Origin: SCGC-AAA076-P13 sp964276145
GTDB taxonomy: Bacteria; Pseudomonadota; Gammaproteobacteria; Magnimaribacterales; D2472
Assembly: GCA_964276145.1 (NCBI GenBank)
Contig: CAXYDN010000007.1
Location: 1 to 64,000 of the forward strand
Reading direction: 5' to 3'
DNA length: 64,000 nt
Both the position numbers and the translations under genes were made by a program. The notes under the pieces were generated by a model, which saw nothing but the letters and a program-made list of their open reading frames with translations, did not search any database and was not told the DNA's origin. The number at the start of each line of letters is the position of its first letter. The stretch's first letter is position 1. Positions 56,499 through 64,000 of the stretch are shown in pieces.

Positions 56499-56538
56499 TT
56501 ACTACACTACATATTAATTATTAAATAGGGTGTAGTAA
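56499..56538 (+). promoter_or_regulatory. Leader inverted repeat overlapping the isocitrate lyase start
   Basis: Perfect 9-base arms TTACTACAC (56499-56507) and GTGTAGTAA (56530-56538) bracket 22 bases, so the right arm covers the ribosome-site region and the A of the ATG at 56538. In RNA it could hide the start codon; as DNA it is a second set of the TGTAGT half sites. Confidence 0.4.
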
Positions 56539-58118
56539 TGATAAACCACGGTGATAATAAAACTAAAGCATCAGATATTCCTGAAATGTCTACGTCTAAC
56601 TGGAGCTCTATTAGCCCAGAATATGTCGCAAGAATGCGAATGCAAAATCGTTTTAAGACAGGATTAGATATTGCTAAATATACAGCAGGAATAATGCGAA
56701 AAGATATGGATGAATATGATTCTGATACATCTAAATATACCCAATCCCTTGGATGCTGGCATGGTTTCATAGGACAACAAAAATTAATTTCAATAAAAAA
56801 ACATTTTCAAACAACTGATAAAAAATATCTTTATCTTTCAGGTTGGATGATTGCAGCCTTAAGGTCAGAATTTGGTCCCCTTCCCGATCAATCAATGCAT
56901 GAAAAAACATCAGTTGCTAGTTTAATTGCTGAGCTATACACTTTTTTAAGACAAGCTGATGCTCGAGAGCTAGGTGATTTATATAGACAATTAGATAAGG
57001 CAGATGATAGCTCTAAATCTGAATTTCAGAATAAAATTGATAACTTTCAAACCCATGTTGTCCCTATAATTGCCGATATTGATGCGGGTTTTGGTAATGA
57101 AGAAGCAACTTATTTAATGGCGAAACAGATGATTGAAGCTGGCGCTTGTGCTATTCAAATTGAGAATCAAGTATCAGATGAAAAACAATGTGGTCACCAA
57201 GATGGAAAGGTTACAGTTCCTCATGCCGACTTTCTAGCAAAGATTAATGCAGTTAGGTATGCATTTCTTGAATTAGGAGTAGATGATGGGATTATAGTAG
57301 CAAGAACAGATTCATTGGGCGCTGGTCTAACAAAACAAATTGCCATAACGAATGAAAAAGGCGATTTGGGTGATCAATATAATTCATTTTTGGATTTAGA
57401 AGAAGTTGCACAAGAAGACATGAAACATGGCGATGTAATGATTAATAAAGATGGCTACTTAATGCGACCTAAAAGATTGCCTAGTAATCTTTATCAGTTT
57501 AGAGAAGGTACTGGTGAGGCAAGGTGCATCTTAGATTCTATTACAAGTTTACAAAATGGTGCTGATCTAATTTGGATTGAAACTGAAAAACCTCATATTG
57601 GTCAAATTGGAGCAATGATGGATGAGATTAAAAAAGTAGTGCCAAATGCAAAGCTTGTTTATAACAATAGTCCATCTTTTAATTGGACATTAAATTTTAG
57701 ACAACAAATTTTTGATTCTATGGAGAAAGATGGTAAAGACATCTCTTCATATGACAGAAGTGATCTTATGAATATTTCATATGATGAAACTGAACTTGCA
57801 ATTGAAGCTGATAATAAAATTCGTACTTTTCAAGCTGATGCCGCCAGAGAAGCGGGAATTTTTCACCATTTAATTACATTGCCAACTTATCATACTGCTG
57901 CACTATCAACTGATAATCTAGCTAAAGAATACTTTGGCGACCAAGGCATGTTGGGCTATGTTGCTGGCGTTCAGAGAAAAGAAATTAGAGAAGGTATCGC
58001 ATGTGTAAAACATCAAAATATGTCAGGCTCTGATATGGGTGATGATCATAAAGAATATTTTGCTGGTGAAGCTGCATTAAAAGCAGCAGGTGAAGATAAT
58101 ACTATGAATCAGTTTTAG
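56538..58118 (+). CDS. aceA: Isocitrate lyase (glyoxylate shunt), long form
   Basis: A 526-residue isocitrate lyase, splitting isocitrate into glyoxylate and succinate so that acetate, fatty acids or similar carbon can be assimilated. The catalytic Cys218 is in KQCGH (216-220), with PIIADIDAGFGN and ARTDSLGAG substrate and metal regions and YNNSPSFNW. It is about 90 residues longer than E. coli AceA (434), as in the long Pseudomonas-type enzymes. No malate synthase gene is in the window. The gene has its own leader with repeats described separately, and its end overlaps the convergent NqrM gene by 17 bases. Confidence 0.95.
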   Translation: MINHGDNKTKASDIPEMSTSNWSSISPEYVARMRMQNRFKTGLDIAKYTAGIMRKDMDEYDSDTSKYTQSLGCWHGFIGQQKLISIKKHFQTTDKKYLYLSGWMIAALRSEFGPLPDQSMHEKTSVASLIAELYTFLRQADARELGDLYRQLDKADDSSKSEFQNKIDNFQTHVVPIIADIDAGFGNEEATYLMAKQMIEAGACAIQIENQVSDEKQCGHQDGKVTVPHADFLAKINAVRYAFLELGVDDGIIVARTDSLGAGLTKQIAITNEKGDLGDQYNSFLDLEEVAQEDMKHGDVMINKDGYLMRPKRLPSNLYQFREGTGEARCILDSITSLQNGADLIWIETEKPHIGQIGAMMDEIKKVVPNAKLVYNNSPSFNWTLNFRQQIFDSMEKDGKDISSYDRSDLMNISYDETELAIEADNKIRTFQADAAREAGIFHHLITLPTYHTAALSTDNLAKEYFGDQGMLGYVAGVQRKEIREGIACVKHQNMSGSDMGDDHKEYFAGEAALKAAGEDNTMNQF

Positions 58119-58284
58119 AACATGAGTTCATTTCGGTTTTACCACAAATATTACAAACTCCATCTTCAGATGTCATAACCCCTCCACAGGATCCTTCAAT
58201 TGGTTTGTTTCTTATAATCAAGCCAATTGCTAAACCTGCAAAAGCTATACCTATAACAATAAATGTGGCTAAAAACGTGCTCAT
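58102..58284 (-). CDS. nqrM: NqrM, Na+-NQR maturation protein
   Basis: A 60-residue protein with one N-terminal membrane helix and four cysteines in GSCGGVMTSEDGVCNICGKTEMNSC, the NqrM/DUF539 pattern. NqrM is needed for iron delivery to the NqrD/NqrE cysteines of the Na+-pumping NADH dehydrogenase. It sits directly after apbE, overlapping it by four bases, as in other nqr loci. Confidence 0.92.
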   Translation of the reverse strand: MSTFLATFIVIGIAFAGLAIGLIIRNKPIEGSCGGVMTSEDGVCNICGKTEMNSCSKTDS

Positions 58285-59267
58285 AGTCCTAAATCATACC
58301 ATTTGTTAGAATAAATTAGCTCTGACTCACCTTCTGAACCAATAACTAACATCATAGCAATATTATTATCGTTAGCGATATTTAGCGCATCAGGATAGCC
58401 AATAACATTAAATGCAGTTGCCATAGCGTCTGCTTGAGTAGCTGATTCCTCATGCGCAATAGTTACAGATAATATTTTTGAATCAATTGATAGTAGAGTT
58501 TTAGGATCAATAGTATGAGTAATCATTTTATTGTCAGAGATTTTAAAATTTCTATATTCCCCAGATGTAGCTATAGCTAAAAAATTATCGTTATTTTTTA
58601 TTACATGAATAGCTTTATCATTAAATGAATTAGGGTCTTGGATTCCTATCATCCAGGGGGTTGAATGATTTGAACCATTGACTATTAATTCACCACCTAT
58701 ATCAATAAGGTGATTAGTTAAGTTATTGGTAATTAGATATTCATGAATTAGTTGAACTGCATAACCCTTTGCAATAGATGATAAATCAAACCAATTTTTA
58801 GATTGTTTTATTAACTTGTTATCATTAATTAATAAATATCCATCTTCCTTATCTTGTATTAAGTCCATATTAAAATCAGGAGCAAAACCTAATTTACTGG
58901 AAACTTTTCCTAACATGATGTTATAGGCTCCATTAGATAATTTATTGATATCTTCTGCAATATTTAAAATATTGTATAAATCATTACTTATATAGAGTTC
59001 AGTATTTGTGGGTTGTTTATTAATTATGGCAATCTCAGAATTAATCTTATAATTAGAGGCCACAAGGTCTATATGATCAATAATCTTAATAATATTTTTT
59101 TCATGATGGTCTGCTATATATGAAGAAGATACTATTGACCAACTAGTTCCGTAAGCATTCCCGCTTATGCTATAAGTTTTATTTGAATTTGAGTTATAAG
59201 CTATGAATACACAGAATAAGCCAACACATAATGCAATAAGCTTTGATATTAGTTTTCTTGATAACAA
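58281..59267 (-). CDS. apbE: FAD:protein FMN transferase ApbE
   Basis: A 328-residue flavin transferase that attaches FMN to threonines of NqrB and NqrC. Conserved segments are SGNAYGTSWSIV, WFDLSSIAKGYAVQLIHEYL, IDIGGELIVNGSN and the C-terminal THTIDPKT. The N-terminus has a hydrophobic anchor or signal. Six bases separate it from nqrF; it completes the nqr operon with nqrM. Confidence 0.93.
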   Translation of the reverse strand: MLSRKLISKLIALCVGLFCVFIAYNSNSNKTYSISGNAYGTSWSIVSSSYIADHHEKNIIKIIDHIDLVASNYKINSEIAIINKQPTNTELYISNDLYNILNIAEDINKLSNGAYNIMLGKVSSKLGFAPDFNMDLIQDKEDGYLLINDNKLIKQSKNWFDLSSIAKGYAVQLIHEYLITNNLTNHLIDIGGELIVNGSNHSTPWMIGIQDPNSFNDKAIHVIKNNDNFLAIATSGEYRNFKISDNKMITHTIDPKTLLSIDSKILSVTIAHEESATQADAMATAFNVIGYPDALNIANDNNIAMMLVIGSEGESELIYSNKWYDLGL

Positions 59268-59273
59268 GTCTAT

Positions 59274-60500
59274 TTAGCCACCAAAATCATCTAGAGCAAT
59301 ATTCTCAGGTTCAACACCAATATTTGTTAATAGATCAATTACTGCTTTGTTCATCATTGGAGGACCGCACATATAATATTCGCAGTCTTCTGGAGCTTCA
59401 TGGTGTTTTAAATAATTTTGATATAAAACGTTATGAATAAAACCAGTATCACCATCCCAGTCATCTTCTGGTTGCGGATCTGATAACGCAACATGCCATT
59501 CAAAATTTTCATACTTTTCTGCTAAATCATTAAATTCTTCAACGTAGAACATTTCTTTTAAACTTCTTGCGCCATACCAAAATGTTATTTTTCTATCTGT
59601 ATGGATTCTTAATAATTGATCAAAAATATGCGATCTCATTGGTGCCATACCAGCACCACCGCCAACAAAAACCATTTCATTTTTTGTCTCTTTAGCAAAA
59701 AACTCACCAAAAGGTCCAAATACTTTAACTTTATCACCAGGCTTTAAATTAAAGGTCCAAGATGACATTATTCCAGGAGGAAAATCGCTTCCTGGAGGCG
59801 GTGAAGCAATTCTTATATTGAATTTAATAACACCCTTCTCTTCTGGGTAATTTGCCATAGAATAAGCCCTAATAACTGGCTCAGGGTTAATAGATTTATT
59901 CTCCCAAATTTTAAATTTATCCCAATCAGTATGATATTCTTTTTGTATATCGAATGATTTATAGTCTATTTCATATGCAGGAGCTTCAAGCTGAACATAT
60001 CCACCAGCTCTAAAATCAACATTTTCACCTTCAGGCAATTTTAAAACTAATTCTTTAATAAAGGTTGCAACATTATCATTTGAAATAACTTCACACTCCC
60101 ATTCTTTTACACCAAAAATTTCTTCAGGTACCTCAATTTTCATATCACTTTTAACAGGTACCTGACATGAAAGTCTCCATCCTTCATTTTTCTCTCTTGA
60201 GTTAAAATGCGATTCTTCGGTTGGTAAAATTGAGCCACCTCCATCGAGAACAACGCACTTACATTGACTACAAGTTCCTCCGCCGCCACAAGCAGATGAC
60301 AAAAATATTTTATTTTCAGCTAAAGTTTGAAGTAATTTTGAACCTGCTGGCACAACGATGGGGTTCGAGGAATCACCATTAATCTCAATAGACACATCTC
60401 CTGTTGAAACAAGCTTAGATCTAGCTCCGATAATAACTGCTACTAACGCAAGTACTATTCCTGAAAAAGAAATAACTCCAAGTATTAAATCAATCTGCAT
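59274..60500 (-). CDS. nqrF: Na+-translocating NADH:quinone reductase subunit F
   Basis: A 408-residue NADH-oxidising subunit. An N-terminal helix (about 5-25) precedes a 2Fe-2S ferredoxin domain with Cys71, Cys77, Cys80 (CGGGGTCSQC) and Cys112, then an FAD domain (RAYSMANYPEEKG, PPGIMSSW) and NADH-binding GGGAGMAPMRSHIFDQL. It starts the electron path NADH to FAD to 2Fe-2S. Spacing of cysteines equals the Vibrio subunit. Confidence 0.96.
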   Translation of the reverse strand: MQIDLILGVISFSGIVLALVAVIIGARSKLVSTGDVSIEINGDSSNPIVVPAGSKLLQTLAENKIFLSSACGGGGTCSQCKCVVLDGGGSILPTEESHFNSREKNEGWRLSCQVPVKSDMKIEVPEEIFGVKEWECEVISNDNVATFIKELVLKLPEGENVDFRAGGYVQLEAPAYEIDYKSFDIQKEYHTDWDKFKIWENKSINPEPVIRAYSMANYPEEKGVIKFNIRIASPPPGSDFPPGIMSSWTFNLKPGDKVKVFGPFGEFFAKETKNEMVFVGGGAGMAPMRSHIFDQLLRIHTDRKITFWYGARSLKEMFYVEEFNDLAEKYENFEWHVALSDPQPEDDWDGDTGFIHNVLYQNYLKHHEAPEDCEYYMCGPPMMNKAVIDLLTNIGVEPENIALDDFGG

Positions 60501-60517
60501 AGTTAAACTCTCTTATT

Positions 60518-61129
60518 TTAAAGAGATATACCTCCAAATGACATGAATCCAAAACTCATAAGACCAACAATTATAAATGTTGCTCCTAAACCCTTAAGAC
60601 CCTCAGGTATATCTGAATATTTTAATTTTTCTCTTATACCGGCAAGTATCACTATAGCCATAGCCCAACCAAAGCCAGCTCCCAAGCCATACACAACACT
60701 TTCTCCAAATAATAGATCTTTTTCTATCATAAAAAGTGAAGCACCCAAGATTGCACAATTAACTGTAATCAAAGGTAAAAATACACCTAATGCATTATAT
60801 AAGGCTGGGACATATTTATCTAAAAACATTTCTAATATTTGTACTACAGCTGCGATAACACCTATATAACTTATTAATTCAACAAATTCTAAATTTGTAT
60901 CAGGCAATCCCGCCCATGCCAAAGCACCATCTCTAAGTATAAAATTATAAATGAGATTGTTTAGAGGAACTGTTATAAGACAAACAACTATAACAGCAAT
61001 ACCTAAACCAATAGCTGCATCAATTTTCTTTGAAATAGCAATGAATGTACACATACCTAGAAATACTGACAAAGCAATATTTTCTATAAATACAGTAGTA
61101 ATAAATATATTTAAGTAATGTTCAAACAT
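60518..61129 (-). CDS. nqrE: Na+-translocating NADH:quinone reductase subunit E
   Basis: A 203-residue integral membrane subunit with six helices, of the NqrE/RnfA family. Clear marks are FIENIALSVFLGMCTFIAISKKIDAAIGLG and NCAILGASLFMIEKDL, including the membrane-embedded Cys residues that hold iron with NqrD. Slightly longer than Vibrio NqrE (198). It overlaps nqrD by eight bases. Confidence 0.96.
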   Translation of the reverse strand: MFEHYLNIFITTVFIENIALSVFLGMCTFIAISKKIDAAIGLGIAVIVVCLITVPLNNLIYNFILRDGALAWAGLPDTNLEFVELISYIGVIAAVVQILEMFLDKYVPALYNALGVFLPLITVNCAILGASLFMIEKDLLFGESVVYGLGAGFGWAMAIVILAGIREKLKYSDIPEGLKGLGATFIIVGLMSFGFMSFGGISL

Positions 61130-61808
61130 TGAGCTCTCTCTTTGTTAAATCTGGGCTTGTTGAATGTTTAGAAAGTGCAAAGTCATCTTCTTCGATCTGT
61201 GCAGGCTTGTAAGATCTAATAGCCCAAATAAATAAACCAATGATGATAAATGAGCTTGGTGGAAGAAGTAATAAATTATTTGCCATGTACCAACCACCGT
61301 TTGATACTAGTGGAAGTATTTCATAACCAAACAAGGTACCTGCTCCAAAAAGCTCTCTTATTGTTGCAACACCGATTAAAATAACACTATAGCCAAGTCC
61401 GTTACCCAGACCATCAAAAAAACTTAATAAAGGTTTTTCTTTCATTGCAAAAGCCTCTGCCCTACCCATAACGATACAGTTAGTAATAATTAAGCCAACA
61501 AAAACAGATAACTTTTTACTAGTTTCATAATCATAAGCTTTTAAAAGCTCATCAACGACTATAACCAAAGAGGCAATAATGGTCATTTGTACAATAATTC
61601 TAATACTGCTTGGTATGTGATTTCTAATTATTGATATGAATAAATTTGAAAAAGCTACTACGCTTGTTAACGCAACACACATAACCATTGTTACTGAAAG
61701 ATTGTTTGTTACAGCCAATGCGGAACAAATTCCTAATATCTGTAAAGTGATAGGATTCTCATCTATCAATGGTTTTACTAATACATCTTTATATTTCTTA
61801 AGACTCAT
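61122..61808 (-). CDS. nqrD: Na+-translocating NADH:quinone reductase subunit D
   Basis: A 228-residue membrane subunit (NqrD/RnfE family, six helices). NPITLQILGICSALAVTNNL, RNHIPSSIRIIVQMTIIASLVIVVDELLKAY and ITNCIVMGRAEAFAM are diagnostic. I used ATG at 61808, which begins MSLKKYKDVL like Vibrio NqrD and overlaps the nqrC end by 11 bases; the longer frame to 61847 is inside nqrC and unsupported. The C-terminal tail past residue 205 is longer and charged. Confidence 0.95.
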   Translation of the reverse strand: MSLKKYKDVLVKPLIDENPITLQILGICSALAVTNNLSVTMVMCVALTSVVAFSNLFISIIRNHIPSSIRIIVQMTIIASLVIVVDELLKAYDYETSKKLSVFVGLIITNCIVMGRAEAFAMKEKPLLSFFDGLGNGLGYSVILIGVATIRELFGAGTLFGYEILPLVSNGGWYMANNLLLLPPSSFIIIGLFIWAIRSYKPAQIEEDDFALSKHSTSPDLTKRELNV

Positions 61809-62490
61809 ATTCCAACTCACTGAATAAATTTGCATACCCTGAATCACTGAACCAATATTTCAACATATTAGTTACACCTCTACTGGTTAAAGTGGCTCCT
61901 GACAAACCATCAACTTTATAAGCTAAATTTTGATCGTCAGAAGGAACTTTTCCTTTGATAACTTCCAATGAAACAACTTCATTTTTATATAGTTGTTTTC
62001 CAGGCCATAAGGCTTTCCATTTAGGGTTATCAACTTCTGCTCCAAGACCTGGTGTTTCTTTGTGATCGTAAAACTCTAAACCAGCAACAGTATTAAAATC
62101 ATTTTCAATAGAAATATAACCGAAAAGAGTTCCCCACAAACCATAACCTCTAACAGGAAGAATAACTTTTTCTATAAAATTATTTTTATCTCTAAGAACA
62201 AAAAATTTACCGACATTTTCTCTATTTTTAATAATAGCAATATCCTGAGATGCATCTAAAGATGTTGAGTACTCTGGATTTCTAGTTGCAGCTATCTGAT
62301 CATAATCACCCTTATGTTCTTCTAAAAAATCTTCAAGCTCTGTACCTTTTAAAAGTTTTCCAGTATTAAAGTTAATATATTTTGCTTCTAACTGATTAAA
62401 TTGTTCTTTGATATCTTTATTGGGATTAAAAATACCTGCAGCTTGAAGAATTTTTGTTCTTTTATCATTTGCTTTATTTTCATTCTGCAT
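61798..62490 (-). CDS. nqrC: Na+-translocating NADH:quinone reductase subunit C (5' end frameshifted)
   Basis: This 230-residue frame starts at an internal Met and lacks the N-terminal membrane helix that NqrC requires. The missing part lies in another frame from ATG at 62587 (MNDSIVKTLGVAFVICLVC); removing one base near 62525 gives SSVVSSTAVSLRDMQNENKA and joins the two. The ATG overlaps the nqrB stop by ATGA, as expected for an operon gene. The FMN-carrying Thr is in SGATLTS near the C-terminus. True product about 262 residues. Confidence 0.9.
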   Translation of the reverse strand: MQNENKANDKRTKILQAAGIFNPNKDIKEQFNQLEAKYINFNTGKLLKGTELEDFLEEHKGDYDQIAATRNPEYSTSLDASQDIAIIKNRENVGKFFVLRDKNNFIEKVILPVRGYGLWGTLFGYISIENDFNTVAGLEFYDHKETPGLGAEVDNPKWKALWPGKQLYKNEVVSLEVIKGKVPSDDQNLAYKVDGLSGATLTSRGVTNMLKYWFSDSGYANLFSELEYES

Positions 62491-62583
62491 ATCACGAAGA
62501 CTTACTGCTGTTGATGAAACAACTAGATGAACAAACCAAACAAATTACAAAAGCAACTCCTAATGTTTTAACTATTGAATCAT

Positions 62584-63810
62584 TCATTGTGCTAAAGCCT
62601 TTCTTCTATTTATATTTGACATCATTACCATATGATCTATAACAGGCGCTAATAAGTTAGCAAATAATATTGCAAGCATCATACCTTCAGGGAAAGCTGG
62701 GTTAATAACTCTAATTAATATAACTGTTATACCAATTATAAACCCATATATGCATCTACCAGTATTGGTTCCAGAGCCTGAAACAGGTTCTGTGGCCATA
62801 AAAACAAGGCCGAATGCAAAGCTTCCTATCACAGCATGCCAGTACCAAGGAACTTCAAACATTGGATTTGTATCTGAACCTACTATATTTAGCAAACTTG
62901 ACATTGCTATCATACCAATGAATGTCCAAAGAACAATTCTCCAGGAGGCAACTTTAGTAGCTAATAAGATTATTAAACCAATACCTATAGCAATTATAGA
63001 TGTTTCTCCAATAGAGCCAGGAATATTTCCTAAAAATGCATCCATCCAGGTGAATTTGTCATAGATACCTGCCATACCATTTTCAGCAGCCACGCCAAGA
63101 GCAGTTGCACCGCTATAACCTTCTGGAACTATATTATTATCAGCCAAGCCAGCGATCCATACTTTATCACCTGATATTTGAGATGGATATGCAAAATAAA
63201 GAAATGCTCTACCAGTTAATGCAGGGTTTAAGAAATTTTTACCTGTACCCCCAAATATTTCCTTACCAATAACTAAACCGAAAGTTATTCCTAATGCAGC
63301 CTGCCATAGAGGAAGATCAGGTGGGCAGCTAAGTGAGAACAAGACTGTTGAAACAAAGGCACCCTCATTGATCTCATGCTTTCTTACAACAGCAAATATA
63401 GTTTCCCAACCAATTCCTACAACAAAAACAGTTATATAAATAGGCATAAAGTAGCATGCGCCAAACCATAATTTTGAGATAAAGCTTGATGAATCATAAC
63501 CAACAAGATTAACTAGTGGGTGGTGCCAATCACCAGTATTTAATTGATTAATTGATTCAAGATATTCAAGTGAGTGTGATCCAAGATTGTACATTCCAAA
63601 AAACATTGCGGGGAATGTAGACAACCAAACAATTACCATAATCTTTTGAATATCAACAGCATCTCTAATATGAACAGGGTTTGATGTTTTTGTTTGTGTA
63701 GAAAAAATAAAATTTTCAACAGCATCAAATAAAGGAAACCATTTGGAATATTTTCCATCACCAATAAAATTTGGTTTTACTGAATTAATGTAGTTTCTTA
63801 ATGCATTCAT
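62584..63810 (-). CDS. nqrB: Na+-translocating NADH:quinone reductase subunit B
   Basis: A 408-residue membrane subunit with about ten helices, holding riboflavin and covalent FMN. The FMN attachment motif SGATAL (233-238) places Thr236 at the same number as the Vibrio residue. GGTGKNFLNPALTGRAFLYFAYP, ATEPVSGSGTNTGRCIYG and the N-terminal KYSKWFPLFDAVENF are typical. Its stop overlaps the true nqrC start, and its ATG overlaps the nqrA end by four bases. Confidence 0.96.
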   Translation of the reverse strand: MNALRNYINSVKPNFIGDGKYSKWFPLFDAVENFIFSTQTKTSNPVHIRDAVDIQKIMVIVWLSTFPAMFFGMYNLGSHSLEYLESINQLNTGDWHHPLVNLVGYDSSSFISKLWFGACYFMPIYITVFVVGIGWETIFAVVRKHEINEGAFVSTVLFSLSCPPDLPLWQAALGITFGLVIGKEIFGGTGKNFLNPALTGRAFLYFAYPSQISGDKVWIAGLADNNIVPEGYSGATALGVAAENGMAGIYDKFTWMDAFLGNIPGSIGETSIIAIGIGLIILLATKVASWRIVLWTFIGMIAMSSLLNIVGSDTNPMFEVPWYWHAVIGSFAFGLVFMATEPVSGSGTNTGRCIYGFIIGITVILIRVINPAFPEGMMLAILFANLLAPVIDHMVMMSNINRRKALAQ

Positions 63811-64000
63811 TGTTCTAAATATAAATTATTTAAATTATTAGCCAGAATCGAACAGTAATCATATTTACTTGGACATATGTATGACGCGAGTGCTAGATCT
63901 TCTGGTGCTAACTCAAGCATTCCAAGATCAACAGCCTGTTCAATATCTCCCACAACTAGAGATTTTAATAATTGTGGAACCAATATATCCATCGGAAGTA
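63807..64000 (-). CDS. nqrA: Na+-translocating NADH:quinone reductase subunit A, C-terminal fragment
   Basis: The last 60-odd residues of NqrA, cut by the right edge of the window. The sequence VPQLLKSLVVGDIEQAVDLGMLELAPEDLALASYICPSKYDY matches the C-terminus of the quinone-binding peripheral subunit. The reading frame is open to base 64000. It heads the nqr operon; the rest and the promoter lie outside. Confidence 0.93.
   Translation of the reverse strand, partial: LPMDILVPQLLKSLVVGDIEQAVDLGMLELAPEDLALASYICPSKYDYCSILANNLNNLYLEQ

Noticed and set aside
61809..61847. Longer nqrD start inside nqrC
   Set aside because: The added residues do not match NqrD; MSLKKYKDVL at 61808 does.
1..64000. 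Insertion sequences, phage genes, toxin-antitoxin or defence systems
   Set aside because: No transposase, integrase, terminal inverted repeats, restriction or Cas-like genes are seen; gene order is ordinary outside the aromatic island.

Overview
The window is one contiguous stretch of a very AT-rich, densely packed bacterial chromosome. The tRNA, Nqr, MsbA/LpxK/KdsB, ClpS/ClpA, Lol and Etf proteins all look gammaproteobacterial. Low GC, tiny intergenic gaps, many 1-14 bp gene overlaps, a large TonB receptor, secreted hydrolases and an Na+-pumping NADH dehydrogenase fit a streamlined marine heterotroph of the SAR86 type. That taxonomic placement is inference from gene content; no rRNA gene is present.

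Layout. 0.07-4.1 kb: tRNA-Ser(UGA), a PaaI-like thioesterase, two alpha/beta hydrolases and a GPH-type transporter. 4.1-11 kb: a DUF349 protein, trpS, an MFS exporter, hemH, an SDR and an aldehyde dehydrogenase. 11-19.7 kb: an envelope operon, lolC/E-lolD-exbB-exbD-msbA::lpxK-kdsB-murB, then a LysE exporter, a DUF1285 protein and a tiny DUF2256 gene; msbA and lpxK are a single reading frame. 19.6-24.9 kb: a DUF885 lipoprotein, then the electron-transfer-flavoprotein module (ETF-QO divergent from etfB-etfA). 25-27.5 kb: a ceramidase-like membrane protein, infA, a small membrane protein and an FAH-family hydrolase. 27.6-41.4 kb: an accessory catabolic island with a TonB receptor, GST, extradiol dioxygenase, RutE-like reductase, sulfatase, TetR regulator, FAD aromatic hydroxylase, MmsA-like dehydrogenase, alpha/beta hydrolase, DUF1330 protein and PhoD-like phosphodiesterase. 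41.5-47.9 kb: two secreted peptidases and an unknown membrane/secreted pair. 48-58 kb: cysteine synthase, YeiH-like transporter, clpA-clpS-icd, mnmA, purB and isocitrate lyase. 58.1 kb to the right edge: nqrA(partial)-B-C-D-E-F-apbE-nqrM, read on the minus strand.

How the genes may work together. Icd and isocitrate lyase sit at the TCA/glyoxylate branch point, and the isocitrate lyase promoter carries repeats resembling HexR/RccR operators. The ETF genes suggest flavin-dehydrogenase oxidation of fatty or amino acids. The 27.6-41 kb island reads as uptake, desulfation, hydroxylation and meta-cleavage of an aromatic compound. Related inverted repeats of form TAWCCANTTGGATA lie in front of its divergent transcription units, making a TetR regulon a testable hypothesis.

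Sequence quality. Five gene reading frames (SDR, FAD hydroxylase, S9 peptidase, M14 peptidase twice, NqrC) are broken by apparent single-base insertions or deletions, with the protein continuing perfectly in another frame. One lies in nqrC, a core respiratory subunit. I therefore favour residual sequencing or assembly indels over real pseudogenes, but the sequence alone cannot decide.
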